Origin: an uncultured Pseudomonadota bacterium
Lineage (GTDB): Bacteria > Pseudomonadota > Alphaproteobacteria > UBA9219
Length of the DNA stretch: 53,674 nucleotides
Assembly (NCBI GenBank): GCA_903869345.1
Contig: CAIPYM010000009.1
Coordinates: 1 to 53,674 of the forward strand
Direction: 5' to 3'
Part shown: positions 17,042-25,159 of the stretch, one piece after another
Numbering within the stretch: the first letter of the stretch is position 1
Layout of the letters: each line of letters opens with the position of its first letter
Notes under the pieces: model-generated
What the model saw: the letters and a program-made list of their open reading frames with translations, nothing else
Told to the model about the DNA's origin: nothing
Database searches by the model: none
Position numbers and translations under genes: made by a program

Positions 17042-17524
17042 GTGCCGCTCAAGATTCGCATCAAGCCCGAGGGCAAAATTTTCGCGGGCGGCGCGGTGTT
17101 GAAGAACGTTGGCACGCGTCCTGCAGAGCTTCTTGTGTTGTCCGACGGTCCCGTGTTGCGTGAGGACTACATGCTGGGGCTCGATCGCCAGCATGAATCG
17201 GACGCCAGCAACGTCTACTTTCTGTTGCAGGTCATTTACCTCTTTAAAGGAAAGGGCAAACCGCTCGACCAACTGGTGATCAAAACGCTGGAGAGCTTTG
17301 CGGTTCTCTACCCTGCGCTGGCGGGGGATGTGCGGCAGATTGTCGCGCACCTCGAAGCGGGGGAAACGTTCAAAGCGTTACGTTTGGGCCATCGGCTTCT
17401 TGACGCGGAGAAATCGGGGGGTGTCCCCCCTCCTTCCTGCTCGCCGGCTGCCGGTGGGGAAGGGGTAACATCGTGTGCGGCGGCCAAGGTCTCTGACCTC
17501 CAACCTCGTTCCGAAGGAGCTTAA
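17042..17524 (+). CDS. flbT: Flagellin-synthesis repressor FlbT
   Basis: About 160 residues. In Caulobacter FlbT binds the flagellin mRNA leader and promotes its decay until the hook is complete. The family core is evident: LKIRIKPEGKIFAGGAVLKN, AELLVLSDGPVLREDYML and VYFLLQVIYLF. I start at GTG 17042 after AAGGGGGAG instead of the TTG at 17018. The C-terminal 35 residues are Pro/Ser/Ala-rich and not family-like. flaF begins 3 nt after the stop. Confidence 0.92.
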   Translation: MPLKIRIKPEGKIFAGGAVLKNVGTRPAELLVLSDGPVLREDYMLGLDRQHESDASNVYFLLQVIYLFKGKGKPLDQLVIKTLESFAVLYPALAGDVRQIVAHLEAGETFKALRLGHRLLDAEKSGGVPPPSCSPAAGGEGVTSCAAAKVSDLQPRSEGA

Positions 17525-17527
17525 TCC

Positions 17528-17950
17528 ATGCCATATTCCCCTCAAAACGCTTACGCCCGTACCCAACGGGAAGGGCTGAGTGACCGTGCCATTGAAAGCT
17601 CGGCTTTGCTGAAGTGCGCGGCGCTTCTTGAAGAAGCAGGCGCATCGGACGTGGCCTACGCCACAAGCTCCGAAGCCGTGAAGTCCAACCAGAAGCTCTG
17701 GACTCTGTTCCAAATTGGCCTTACGGACCCTGAAAATCCCTTGCCGCGCGAGATCAAGGTCAACCTTCTGAACCTCAGCCGTTACGTGGACAAGCAGAGC
17801 TTGAGGTTTCTGGAGAAGGCCGACCCCTCCATCCTCAAGGGGTTGATTTTCATCAACCGCAACCTTGCGGCTGGTCTGCAGACGACTCCCTCTGCGTCGG
17901 AGCCGAGCCCTGATGCGACGGCGGAAGGCCCCCTCGGACGCATGGCCTAA
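17528..17950 (+). CDS. flaF: Flagellar protein FlaF
   Basis: 140 residues. FlaF is needed for flagellin secretion and synthesis in Alphaproteobacteria and opposes FlbT. Family features are the N-terminal YSPQNAYARTQREGLSDRAIESSALLKCA and the central NQKLWTLFQIGLTDPENPLPREIKVNLLNLSRYVD, followed by the ILKGLIFINRNLAAGL helix. It is translationally close to flbT (3-nt gap) and followed by a strong terminator, closing the flagellin cluster. Confidence 0.92.
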   Translation: MPYSPQNAYARTQREGLSDRAIESSALLKCAALLEEAGASDVAYATSSEAVKSNQKLWTLFQIGLTDPENPLPREIKVNLLNLSRYVDKQSLRFLEKADPSILKGLIFINRNLAAGLQTTPSASEPSPDATAEGPLGRMA

Positions 17951-17986
17951 ATCGGCCTTGCGGACTTCATGTTGAAGGTGTTGCAA

Positions 17987-18028
17987 GGGGAAAGGGAGAA
18001 GTCTTTACGACTCGATCTTTCCCCTTTT
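17987..18028 (+). terminator. flaF terminator
   Basis: GGGGAAAG pairs with CTTTCCCC, with an inner AGTC/GACT helix, and TTTT follows directly. It lies 37 nt after the flaF stop and is a convincing rho-independent terminator. Confidence 0.75.
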
Positions 18029-18375
18029 GTACAGCCCACGTCCCCTCAAGTGATAAGGGGGGCAGGCTCATTTTATCGCAGATCGGCTCGAGCTTTTGGC
18101 CTCGCGTCACTTTCTCACAAGCAGCCTCTACTTTCAGGGGCAACTCTATGATAGCGTCCCTTTGATTCATCGCCTTCCTCCCTCGATCGGGGAGGGTGAT
18201 CAATCCCTCCTCAATCTTTAACGTGAAACGTAAGGGCCGCGTTTCTTTGTCTTCCAAGATCGTGAGGAACGCGCGAGGGGCTCGTTGATAACGTTCTGAA
18301 CCTCTCTGTCGTCGACAGGCAGGGATGCAGGGACGAGCAAGAGTTGCTGCAAGGGGAAAGAAGGAGACGTTGGCC
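18029..18375. other. flaF-aroK intergenic stretch
   Basis: About 350 bp without a recognisable gene. It contains a small hairpin near 18178 (CCTCCC/GGGAGG around TCGATCG) and a short TGTCGTCGACA palindrome near 18308. No clear promoter was identified for aroK. Confidence 0.35.
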
Positions 18376-18948
18376 GTGCACAATCTTGTGAAACCCCTTG
18401 CGCTTGTGGGCTTGCCCGGCTCGGGCAAGAGCACGCTCGGGCGGCTTTTGGCCGAGCGGCTTCACGCCCCTTTTCGCGACGTGGATGCGATCATCGAGCA
18501 GACTGTCAGTCTGCCCATTACCGCCATTTTTGACCAGCGCGGTGAGCCCTGGTTTCGGGCCCAGGAACGTACCGTCATCAGCGACCTTCTGGCCTCGCCC
18601 GAGCCCGTTGTTCTTTCGCTGGGCGGCGGGGCGTTTATGGACCCCGCGACGCGGGCGCTCCTTCGGATGCACGGCGTGTCGCTTTGGTTGCGCGTGCCGC
18701 TGGATATCCTGGTCGCGCGGATTGGCGAAACGGAGCCAACCCCCGTGATCACCGCCTTGAAGCGTGAAGGGCGCACAACGCGCGAGGCGCTTGAATCGTT
18801 GCTTGCCGAGCGAGGCCCGGTCTATGCTGAGGCCGACCTTGTTGTTGATGTCGGCACCGAATCGTTGGACGAGACCTTGGTGCGCGTCATGAACGTCCTG
18901 ACCCAGGCTGCTCTCCTTGCCGAAGGGTCGCTTGCGGTGGATTCCTGA
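18376..18948 (+). CDS. aroK: Shikimate kinase
   Basis: Phosphorylates shikimate with ATP in chorismate synthesis. About 190 residues from GTG 18376, 9 nt after AAGGAG; the ORF-track ATG 18325 is less well placed. The P-loop is GLPGSGKSTLGR. The shikimate-binding DVDAIIEQTVSLPITAIF follows (the usual second D/E after DxD varies). FRAQERTVI and the Walker-B-like LSLGGGAF are also present, as are lid residues near LKREGRTTREALESLLAER. aroB starts 1 nt after the stop, the classic aroKB operon. Confidence 0.94.
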   Translation: MHNLVKPLALVGLPGSGKSTLGRLLAERLHAPFRDVDAIIEQTVSLPITAIFDQRGEPWFRAQERTVISDLLASPEPVVLSLGGGAFMDPATRALLRMHGVSLWLRVPLDILVARIGETEPTPVITALKREGRTTREALESLLAERGPVYAEADLVVDVGTESLDETLVRVMNVLTQAALLAEGSLAVDS

Positions 18949-18949
18949 T

Positions 18950-20116
18950 ATGACCTCTCCGGCTTTCCCTGCCGATCCTGTCGGTTGCCCGACCTCACCC
19001 GAGCGCACCGTGCGCGTGGACTTACCGGGCGCGGAACCGCGCGGGTACGATATTATCATCGGCACCAAGGTCTTGGCTGAAGCCGGGACGTTGATCCGCG
19101 ACCGTCTGGGCGTTCGACGGTGCCTGATCATCAGCGACAGCGCGGTGGCCGAGCTCTACCATGCACGGCTTGCGGCGGTTCTCGCGGCCGCAGGGCACAC
19201 GCTTTTGCCGCCCGCGTTCCTGTTGCCGGGCGAATCCAGCAAAGAAATCGCGACGTTGGCGCAAGTGCTGGATCACGCGTTGGAAGCCGGGCTGGACCGT
19301 CAAACGCTTCTGATCGCGCTGGGCGGAGGCGTCGTCGGCGACCTGGCGGGGCTCGCGGCTTCGCTGGCCATGCGTGGCGTGCCGTTTGTGCAAGTGCCCA
19401 CAACTCTGCTCGCGCAAGTGGACAGCGCCGTGGGGGGCAAGACGGGCATTGATACGCGTTGGGGCAAGAACACCATCGGGACGTTCTACCAACCCGCGCT
19501 TGTGCTCACCGACGTGACGACGCTCGATTCGCTCCCCGTGCGGGAGATGCGGGCGGGGTACGCCGAGATTGTCAAATACGGACTCTTGGGCGATGCACCT
19601 TTTTTTGCGTGGTGCCAGACCCATGGCGCGTTGCTGCTGCGCGGCGACCGGGAGGCGCAGATGTACGCGGTCGCGAGCGCGTGCCGCCACAAGGCCCGTG
19701 TCGTCGCGGAAGATGAGCACGAATCCACGGGGGCACGGGCGCTTTTGAACCTGGGTCACACGTTTGGCCACGCGCTGGAAGCGGCGGTGGGGTACGATGG
19801 GAGTCTGCGGCACGGCGAGGCGGTGGCCATCGGCATGGTCCTCGCGTTCCGCCTGTCGGCACGGCTTGGCCTTTGCCCTTCCAACGACGCGGATCTCGTG
19901 CGCGCGCATTTTGAAAGCCTCGGGCTGCCCGTTGCGCCCCCCGCGAGCAAACTCTTCTCGGCCGACACGCTGATCACGTTAATGGGCCACGACAAAAAGG
20001 CCCGCCACGGTGCGCTGGCCCTGGTCCTCGCGCACGGTATCGGGCAAGCGTTTTTGGCGAACGATGTGCCGGTTGAAGAGGTCCGGGCCGTGTGGACAGA
20101 GACCATGAGGGGGTAG
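18950..20116 (+). CDS. aroB: 3-dehydroquinate synthase
   Basis: Converts DAHP to 3-dehydroquinate using NAD+ and a divalent metal, second step of the shikimate pathway. 388 residues from ATG 18950, 1 nt after the aroK stop. The NAD-binding segment GGGVVGDLAGLAASLAMRGVPFVQVPTTLLAQVDSAVGGKTGID is essentially canonical. Metal ligands are visible in GYAEIVKYG, NLGHTFGHALEAAVGY and LRHGEAVAIGM. It converges on an unknown gene with 6 nt between the stops. Confidence 0.96.
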   Translation: MTSPAFPADPVGCPTSPERTVRVDLPGAEPRGYDIIIGTKVLAEAGTLIRDRLGVRRCLIISDSAVAELYHARLAAVLAAAGHTLLPPAFLLPGESSKEIATLAQVLDHALEAGLDRQTLLIALGGGVVGDLAGLAASLAMRGVPFVQVPTTLLAQVDSAVGGKTGIDTRWGKNTIGTFYQPALVLTDVTTLDSLPVREMRAGYAEIVKYGLLGDAPFFAWCQTHGALLLRGDREAQMYAVASACRHKARVVAEDEHESTGARALLNLGHTFGHALEAAVGYDGSLRHGEAVAIGMVLAFRLSARLGLCPSNDADLVRAHFESLGLPVAPPASKLFSADTLITLMGHDKKARHGALALVLAHGIGQAFLANDVPVEEVRAVWTETMRG

Positions 20117-20122
20117 GACCTT

Positions 20123-20806
20123 CTAACGGGGATCGACGATTTCAGGAAGAGGTGGAAGATTCCAAAGTTGGCGTAGATAACGCCCAGGTGGATCGGGGTT
20201 TGCGACAACCCTCAGAATATCTCTTCCGACGGCAAGGAAAAAACCTTCCGTATACGCCAAACGCACAGAGTTATCTGGTGGTGGAAAGTGTTGATGGGGA
20301 TGAAAGAGGGTCCACATCGCCCTGTCTTGATCGGACTGTGCCCGTAGCCGTGTAACCATGTCAGACGCAGGTGCCAAAATCACGCGAACAAGCGCTTGAA
20401 TCATCGTGGCACGGTCTCGAAACAATTTGGGGGCTAAATGGGCGTTACCCAGCGAAAGATCCTGCGCCCACAAATTCGCTATTCCTTCGTCAATCACGAC
20501 GCCTGGCAAACGAAGCTTCAATGGACGGTTCGGCTTCGTTTCTGAGAGATCGGCCCCGTATCTTTGATAGGCCAAGGCCACCAAAACCCATTGTAACTCC
20601 GGGAGCGTGACGGGGGATAGTTGCTGCGTTGGGTTTCCACGCGGACGCCGGACAGAGGTGACGACGGAATATAGGGTTTCCGTTGCTAAGCCCGACAGGA
20701 TTTCTGGTGGGATCATCGTCCTTGGAAACGTGACATAGGCTTTACGCCCTTTACGCGAGAGCTGAACACCAATCTCTCCCACTGAGAGCTCGCCGTCCTG
20801 AGTCAT
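20123..20806 (-). CDS. Hypothetical protein divergent from an XRE regulator
   Basis: 227 residues from ATG 20806, preceded by AAAGGAAAG; the ORF-track start at 20848 adds 14 implausible residues. I do not recognise the family. The protein is soluble, with no signal or membrane segment. It has a basic early stretch (LSRKGRKAYVTFPRTMIPPEIL), a central LPELQWVLVALAYQRYGADLSE and a proline-rich C terminus (NPDPPGRYLRQLWNLPPLPEIVDPR). Codon use and base composition are less GC-biased than in aroB. It faces away from an XRE-type regulator 124 bp upstream, so that regulator may control it; a two-gene defence or addiction unit is possible but unsupported. Confidence 0.6.
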   Translation of the reverse strand: MTQDGELSVGEIGVQLSRKGRKAYVTFPRTMIPPEILSGLATETLYSVVTSVRRPRGNPTQQLSPVTLPELQWVLVALAYQRYGADLSETKPNRPLKLRLPGVVIDEGIANLWAQDLSLGNAHLAPKLFRDRATMIQALVRVILAPASDMVTRLRAQSDQDRAMWTLFHPHQHFPPPDNSVRLAYTEGFFLAVGRDILRVVANPDPPGRYLRQLWNLPPLPEIVDPR

Positions 20807-20872
20807 CGTCTTTCCTTTCGGCTGAAGGGATTCACACCCCCCCAACATGCAGGATGAAAGGGTTTGCGTCGA

Positions 20873-20905
20873 TTGAAATGTTGTTAAAACATGCTATCAT
20901 AGATA
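20873..20905 (+). promoter_or_regulatory. Promoter with two nested palindromes (probable autoregulatory operator)
   Basis: TTGAAA (20873-20878), a 16-bp spacer and TATCAT (20895-20900) make a reasonable sigma-70-type promoter for the XRE gene. The spacer holds ATGTT-GTTAA-AACAT (20878-20892), and the -10 overlaps TATC-ATA-GATA (20895-20905). Palindromes placed there are typical of binding sites for a repressor that blocks its own promoter. Confidence 0.55.
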
Positions 20906-20930
20906 AAATACATACTTTTAGGAGGAAACC

Positions 20931-21614
20931 ATGACGCCCATCACTATCGAGCACATTAAGGCCGCGCGTGTTTTGCTTCGCTGGGGGCAGGCACGGCTCG
21001 CCGGAGCAGCGGGTATTTCCCTTCCTGCTTTAGGCAACCTCGAGCGTGGGGCCGTTTCGCCTCGCCTGAAAACGCTCAACGCTATTCGCAAAGCCCTTGA
21101 AGACGCAGGGGTTGAGTTCTTGGAGGGGCCGGGGGTGCGCCTTCAGCGCGAAGTGCTGAAAATTGAAATGTTGGAAGGCGACGATGCGGTCAAAAAGCTG
21201 TTTGCCGATTTCTATCTGACCCTGCAAGCCGAGGGCGGCGAGCTGTTGGTCAGGGGGGTCAGCGACCAGCGGTTTATGAAAGTTCCGGCCACGCGTGAGG
21301 CCCTTGTCGGGTATCTGCGCAAAGTGCACCAGCACCCCAACCTCAGTGCCAAGCTGCTTGTATGCGAAGGTGATACATATTTTTTCGGAAAACGCACAAC
21401 AACGATTTATCGCTGGGTGGACAAAAACGTGTTTGGGCATGTGCCTTGTTATATCTACCGCGACAAATACGCCGTTTTGCTCTGGGGTCCGCCTTTACGG
21501 GTGGTCATCGTCCAGAACTCCTCGCTTGCAGAAACGTACCGCAAGCAGTTTCAGGCGGATTGGAAAAACGCACGTATTCCTCCGCGTGAGATCCCTTACC
21601 GTTGGACGGAGTAA
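20931..21614 (+). CDS. XRE-family helix-turn-helix regulator with C-terminal sensor-like domain
   Basis: 227 residues from ATG 20931, preceded by TAGGAGGAAACC. Residues about 5-62 are a Cro/C1-type helix-turn-helix (AARVLLRWGQARLAGAAGISLPALGNLERG ... TLNAIRKALEDAGVEFLEG). The C-terminal portion (about 85-215) contains LLVRGVSDQRFM, a central YFFGKRTTTIYRWVDKNVFGHVPCYIYRDKYAVLLW and VVIVQNSSLAETYRKQFQADWKNA. That end resembles the PLD-like or TrmB-type effector domains that close with an N-x-x-x-A-x-x-(Y/F)-x-x-x-F motif; the match is by eye only. It is divergent from an unknown gene and has palindromes in its promoter, suggesting autoregulation and control of the neighbour. Confidence 0.72.
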   Translation: MTPITIEHIKAARVLLRWGQARLAGAAGISLPALGNLERGAVSPRLKTLNAIRKALEDAGVEFLEGPGVRLQREVLKIEMLEGDDAVKKLFADFYLTLQAEGGELLVRGVSDQRFMKVPATREALVGYLRKVHQHPNLSAKLLVCEGDTYFFGKRTTTIYRWVDKNVFGHVPCYIYRDKYAVLLWGPPLRVVIVQNSSLAETYRKQFQADWKNARIPPREIPYRWTE

Positions 21615-21691
21615 GGGAAGCCAAGAAGACGATTCTCAAGGTGGGGGCGCGACAAGCCACCACCCTTTGGAGCTGAGCCGTCTTCTCGTGT

Positions 21692-21732
21692 GGGGAGCCA
21701 CTCCCTGCCTCTTTGACAAAGGCTCCCCTTTT
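21692..21732 (+). terminator. Terminator after the XRE gene
   Basis: GGGGAGCC pairs with GGCTCCCC over 8 bp with an inner CCT.TTT/AAAGG helix, followed directly by TTTT. It separates the regulator gene from rodA. Confidence 0.72.
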
Positions 21733-21764
21733 GACCACCTTTCTAACAGACCTCTGTTCGTCGC

Positions 21765-22955
21765 ATGCACAACCAGGGGGAAATGGGTTTCCGAGGGCAA
21801 GCGTTTTTCATGCCGGTTCTTCTCATCAGCGCCGAACATCTCACCCTGGCCGACAAGGTCAGGCTGGTGAACTGGGGACTCGTGGTCTTGATTGTTGCGC
21901 TGGGGGGAATCGGGATCGGACTTTTGTACTCGGCGGGTGGCGAAAGCTGGCGGCCCTGGGCGGGGCCTCAGGGGGTGAGGTTTCTGGTGGGGCTCGTCGG
22001 CATGTTGGCCCTTGCGCTTGTGGACGTGCGCATATGGTTGCGCCTGGCGTATCCCCTCTACGGTGTGATGATGGGGATGTTGGTGTTGGTGGAGGTGATG
22101 GGGCACATCGGCATGGGGGCTCAACGCTGGATCGATCTGGGCGTGTTCGTGATCCAGCCGTCCGAGCTCATGAAAATTACGTTGGTTCTTGCCCTGGCCC
22201 GCTATTTTCACGGCCTGGAGGATGAAGAAATTGGGCGGTTGTCCCGCCTGGTGCCGCCCGTTCTGATGGTGCTGGCCCCTGTTGGGCTTGTGCTGTTGCA
22301 GCCCAATCTGGGGACATCCCTGTTGTTGATCCTCACGAGCGCGGCGCTGTTTTGGGGCGCTGGTGTGCGGGTTTGGGTGTTCCTGGTTGCCCTGGGGTTG
22401 GGCCTTGTGTCCCTGCCCGTGGCCTGGCACCACCTGCACGATTATCAAAAGGCGCGGCTCATGACGTTTGTGAATCCCGAGGCCGATCCGCTGGGGGCAG
22501 GGTACAATATTTTGCAATCCAAAATTGCCCTAGGGTCCGGGGGCCTTTTCGGGCGTGGATTTGGCCAAGGGACACAGAGTCAACTGCAATTTTTGCCGGA
22601 AAAGCACACGGATTTTATTTTCGTGGTTCTTGCCGAGGAATGGGGGCTCGTGGGGGCGGTGGCTCTTTTGCTGCTCTACGCGGGGCTTTTGGCGTACGGG
22701 TTTGCGATTGCCCTGAGTTGCCGAAACTTGTTTGGTCGCTTGGCGGCGCTGGGGCTCACGGCGACGTTCTTCCTTTACGTGCTGGCCAACGTGGGCATGG
22801 TGTCGGGCCTTTTGCCCGTGGTCGGCATTCCGTTGCCGTTGGTCTCCTACGGGGGGACCGCGATGATGACCCTGTTGCTGGGCTGCGGGCTGTTGCTGGG
22901 GATCTCGATTCACCGGGACGTGCGAATCTCGCGCACGGGCATTAGCACGTCCTGA
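21765..22955 (+). CDS. rodA: Peptidoglycan glycosyltransferase RodA
   Basis: An inner-membrane SEDS-family glycan polymerase of the elongasome, partner of PBP2. About 396 residues with roughly ten hydrophobic segments. RodA-type signatures are AQRWIDLGVFVIQPSELMKI, LLQPNLGTSLLLI, QSKIALGSGGLFGRGFGQGTQSQLQFLPEKHTDFIFVVLAEEWG and the C-terminal PLPLVSYGGTAMMTLL. The QFLPEKHTDFIF form favours RodA over FtsW. Candidate starts are ATG 21765, 21783 and 21810, none with a strong ribosome site, so the N terminus is uncertain. It follows a terminator and precedes the flgI promoter; mreB, mrdA and related genes are not in the window. Confidence 0.92.
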   Translation: MHNQGEMGFRGQAFFMPVLLISAEHLTLADKVRLVNWGLVVLIVALGGIGIGLLYSAGGESWRPWAGPQGVRFLVGLVGMLALALVDVRIWLRLAYPLYGVMMGMLVLVEVMGHIGMGAQRWIDLGVFVIQPSELMKITLVLALARYFHGLEDEEIGRLSRLVPPVLMVLAPVGLVLLQPNLGTSLLLILTSAALFWGAGVRVWVFLVALGLGLVSLPVAWHHLHDYQKARLMTFVNPEADPLGAGYNILQSKIALGSGGLFGRGFGQGTQSQLQFLPEKHTDFIFVVLAEEWGLVGAVALLLLYAGLLAYGFAIALSCRNLFGRLAALGLTATFFLYVLANVGMVSGLLPVVGIPLPLVSYGGTAMMTLLLGCGLLLGISIHRDVRISRTGISTS

Positions 22956-22971
22956 GGCTGTCACGGGGTGT

Positions 22972-22987
22972 TGGCACGAACCCTGCA
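22972..22987 (+). promoter_or_regulatory. Sigma-54 promoter of the flgI operon
   Basis: TGGCACGAACCCTGCA matches the -24/-12 consensus TGGCACG-N4-TTGC at 10 of 11 positions. Transcription would begin near 22998, about 20 nt before the flgI GTG at 23017, with a GAGGAG ribosome site in between. Class II/III flagellar operons in Alphaproteobacteria are often sigma-54 dependent. Confidence 0.75.
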
Positions 22988-23016
22988 TCTCCTCGGGGTG
23001 AGGAGACCAAGACCCC

Positions 23017-24228
23017 GTGAAAGCGCCTTTTCCCACCTTATGTTCCATTGTGTGCCCCGGTGCGCGACACGCCGGGCGTACGACGACGGCTTGGGGAAAA
23101 CGCTTGGGGCGTGTCCTAATCCAAGGGCTTATCGGGCTTACCCTCCTTTGCCCGATCTTGGCTCCTCCCTCTTCTGCCTGGGCCGCCTCGCGCCTGAAGG
23201 ACATCGTGGACGTCGAAGGTGTGCGCGATAACCCCTTGGTGGGGTATGGGCTCGTGGTCGGGTTGAATGGCACGGGCGACAGCCTCACAAACTCGCCGTT
23301 CACGGAAGCGAGTCTGGTCGGTATGCTGCAGCGCCTCGGCGTCAACACGCGCGGTGCGAGCATGAAAACCAAGAACGTCGCGGCGGTCATGGTGACGGCG
23401 ACGTTGCCTCCGTTTGCGGCGCAAGGCTCGCGCTTGGACGTCAGCGTTTCGACGCTGGGGGACGCGAAGAATTTGACGGGGGGCACGTTGCTGGTGACCC
23501 CTTTGCTGGGGGCCGACGGGGAGGTTTACGCCGTCGCGCAGGGTTCGTTAGCGGTGGGGGGCTTTTCCGCCGAGGGGCAGGGGGCGTCCGTCACGAAAGG
23601 GGTTCCGACCTCCGCTCGCATTGCCAGTGGCGCAACCATTGAGCGCGAAATTGCGTTCCATTTTAACGATCAGGAAGCCGTTCGCCTGTCGCTCCGCAAC
23701 CCGGATTTTACGACAGCACGGCGGATTGCGGAGGCCATTAACGTGCATTTGCGGGGCTCGGCGGCTGAAGCCGTGGATTCGGGGACCGTGCGTTTGCTGG
23801 TGCCCGAGGCCCATCGCCACGACGTCGTGGGGCTTCTTACGGACATTGAGACCCTGGCGGTTACGCCGGATCAGCCAGCAAAAGTCATCATTGACGAGCA
23901 ATCCGGCATCATCGTCATGGGCGAAAACGTTCGAATCAGCCGCGTGGCGATTGCCCAGGGTAATTTGACCATTCGCATCACCGAAAGCCCCCAGGTGTCC
24001 CAACCGGGTCCCTTTAGTCGCGGCGGCACAACGGTTGTCACGCCCAAAACGAGCATTGATGTGGACGAGAGCAAAGGCAACAAGCTTGCGGTGCTCGACA
24101 CGGGGGTGAGCCTGCAGGAGGTCGTTCAGGCTCTGAACGCGCTGGGGATTGGCCCGCGTGACATGATCACGATTCTCCAGTCCATCAAGGCGGCAGGTGC
24201 TCTTCAAGCCGAACTGGAGGTGACGTGA
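23017..24228 (+). CDS. flgI: Flagellar P-ring protein FlgI
   Basis: Periplasmic ring protein surrounding the rod within the peptidoglycan layer. 403 residues from GTG 23017, with an N-terminal Sec signal (GLIGLTLLCPILAPPSSAWA) about 35-56 residues in, so the first 30 residues are an unusually long leader and the true start could be internal. The mature protein is canonical: SRLKDIVDVEGVRDNPLVGYGLVVGLNGTGDS, MLQRLGVN, KNVAAVMVTATLP, TLLVTPLLGADGEVYAVAQG and the C-terminal LQEVVQALNALGIGPRDMITILQSIKAAGALQAEL. It leads the operon flgI-flgJ'-flgN-fliK and overlaps the next start. Confidence 0.95.
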   Translation: MKAPFPTLCSIVCPGARHAGRTTTAWGKRLGRVLIQGLIGLTLLCPILAPPSSAWAASRLKDIVDVEGVRDNPLVGYGLVVGLNGTGDSLTNSPFTEASLVGMLQRLGVNTRGASMKTKNVAAVMVTATLPPFAAQGSRLDVSVSTLGDAKNLTGGTLLVTPLLGADGEVYAVAQGSLAVGGFSAEGQGASVTKGVPTSARIASGATIEREIAFHFNDQEAVRLSLRNPDFTTARRIAEAINVHLRGSAAEAVDSGTVRLLVPEAHRHDVVGLLTDIETLAVTPDQPAKVIIDEQSGIIVMGENVRISRVAIAQGNLTIRITESPQVSQPGPFSRGGTTVVTPKTSIDVDESKGNKLAVLDTGVSLQEVVQALNALGIGPRDMITILQSIKAAGALQAELEVT

Positions 24229-24665
24229 TGGAGATCACCTCGTTATCCGCCTCCCTGACGCGTGCGCCCCTGAGTGTGAGTGACCTGGGAAGGGTGTCCG
24301 CGCCTCGCGGGGCGGCGTCCGGGGATGCGACGGCGTTTGATAAGGCGGCCAAGGATTTTGAAGCGATGTTTATGGCCCAGATGATGCAGCCCATGCTGGA
24401 AAGCGTGGCAACCAATGACCTCTTTGGCGGGGGGCATGGCGAAGATTCAATGCGCCTGTTTCTGGTGCAGGAATACGGAAAAGCCGTCGCGCAAGGGTCG
24501 GATGGTGGCTTGGGTGCGGCGATTAAGCGTGAGTTGCTCAAGGCTCAAGAATCGGCGTCATCCGTTTCAACGTCGTTGGTCCCTGCATCGTCGGGTCCCG
24601 CGTCGTCATCCTCGGTGGAGACTCACACAACATCGTTCCAAGCTTCTCTCCCCTCTCGGACTTGA
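24228..24665 (+). CDS. flgJ: Rod-binding protein, FlgJ N-terminal type
   Basis: About 145 residues. It has the FlgJ rod-scaffold domain (FDKAAKDFEAMFMAQMMQPMLESV ... GGGHGEDSMRLFLVQEYGKAVAQ) and lacks the muramidase domain of enterobacterial FlgJ, as is usual in Alphaproteobacteria (CheL-like). The C-terminal 40 residues are Ser/Thr/Ala low complexity. The start ATG 24228 overlaps the flgI stop (TGATG) with GGAGGT 5 nt upstream; the ORF track shows a GTG one codon earlier. Confidence 0.88.
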   Translation: MEITSLSASLTRAPLSVSDLGRVSAPRGAASGDATAFDKAAKDFEAMFMAQMMQPMLESVATNDLFGGGHGEDSMRLFLVQEYGKAVAQGSDGGLGAAIKRELLKAQESASSVSTSLVPASSGPASSSSVETHTTSFQASLPSRT

Positions 24666-24677
24666 TGGAGGTCTTTT

Positions 24678-25142
24678 ATGACGCCTTTCCACGCCCCCGC
24701 ACCTCAACCCTCGTCCGATTTGCCGGAACGTCTGGCGGGAATCATGGAATCTCTGTCCGCTTTGATGGCAGAAGAGCAAGCGCTTTTGGCGCGTCATGAC
24801 ATGAAGGCCCTGGGGGTGCTCGTGCCACGCAAAGAAGAATTGGCCGTCGCATGCCAATCGGCCACGCGAGCCCTGACGCCGACGGTTGTGGCGTCGCTCA
24901 CCCCTCGGCAGAAGGCGCGTCTGAAGGCGGCGCGGGACGCCTTGGCCTCTCGGGGGGCGAGCAACGCCCTTTCCCTGCAAGCGGCGATCCGGGGAGCGCG
25001 AACACTCCTCGGAACGTTGATGGATTGTCTGCGGGAGGAGGTTCGTCCCCAGCATTGCTACGCGGATCCGCGTCGTTTGGCGACCGTGGGGGGAGCCCGC
25101 GAAACCGACTGTCGTCCGGTCGTTTTGCGTCGGCTTGTCTGA
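24678..25142 (+). CDS. FlgN-like export chaperone
   Basis: 154 residues, predominantly helical, with LPERLAGIMESLSALMAEEQALLARHDMKALGVLVPRKEELAVACQSA resembling the FlgN family that chaperones hook-filament junction proteins FlgK and FlgL. The length and the location between the flgJ-like gene and fliK fit. It starts at ATG 24678 after GGAGG. The last 30 residues (basic, cysteine-containing) are atypical. The assignment rests on helix pattern and context, so it is moderate. Confidence 0.65.
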   Translation: MTPFHAPAPQPSSDLPERLAGIMESLSALMAEEQALLARHDMKALGVLVPRKEELAVACQSATRALTPTVVASLTPRQKARLKAARDALASRGASNALSLQAAIRGARTLLGTLMDCLREEVRPQHCYADPRRLATVGGARETDCRPVVLRRLV

Positions 25143-25159
25143 AGAAGGAGGGTTGCCTG

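Noticed and set aside
21765-22955. FtsW instead of RodA
   Set aside because: The QFLPEKHTDFIFVVLAEEWG and TAMMTLL segments fit RodA better, and no division-cluster genes are adjacent.
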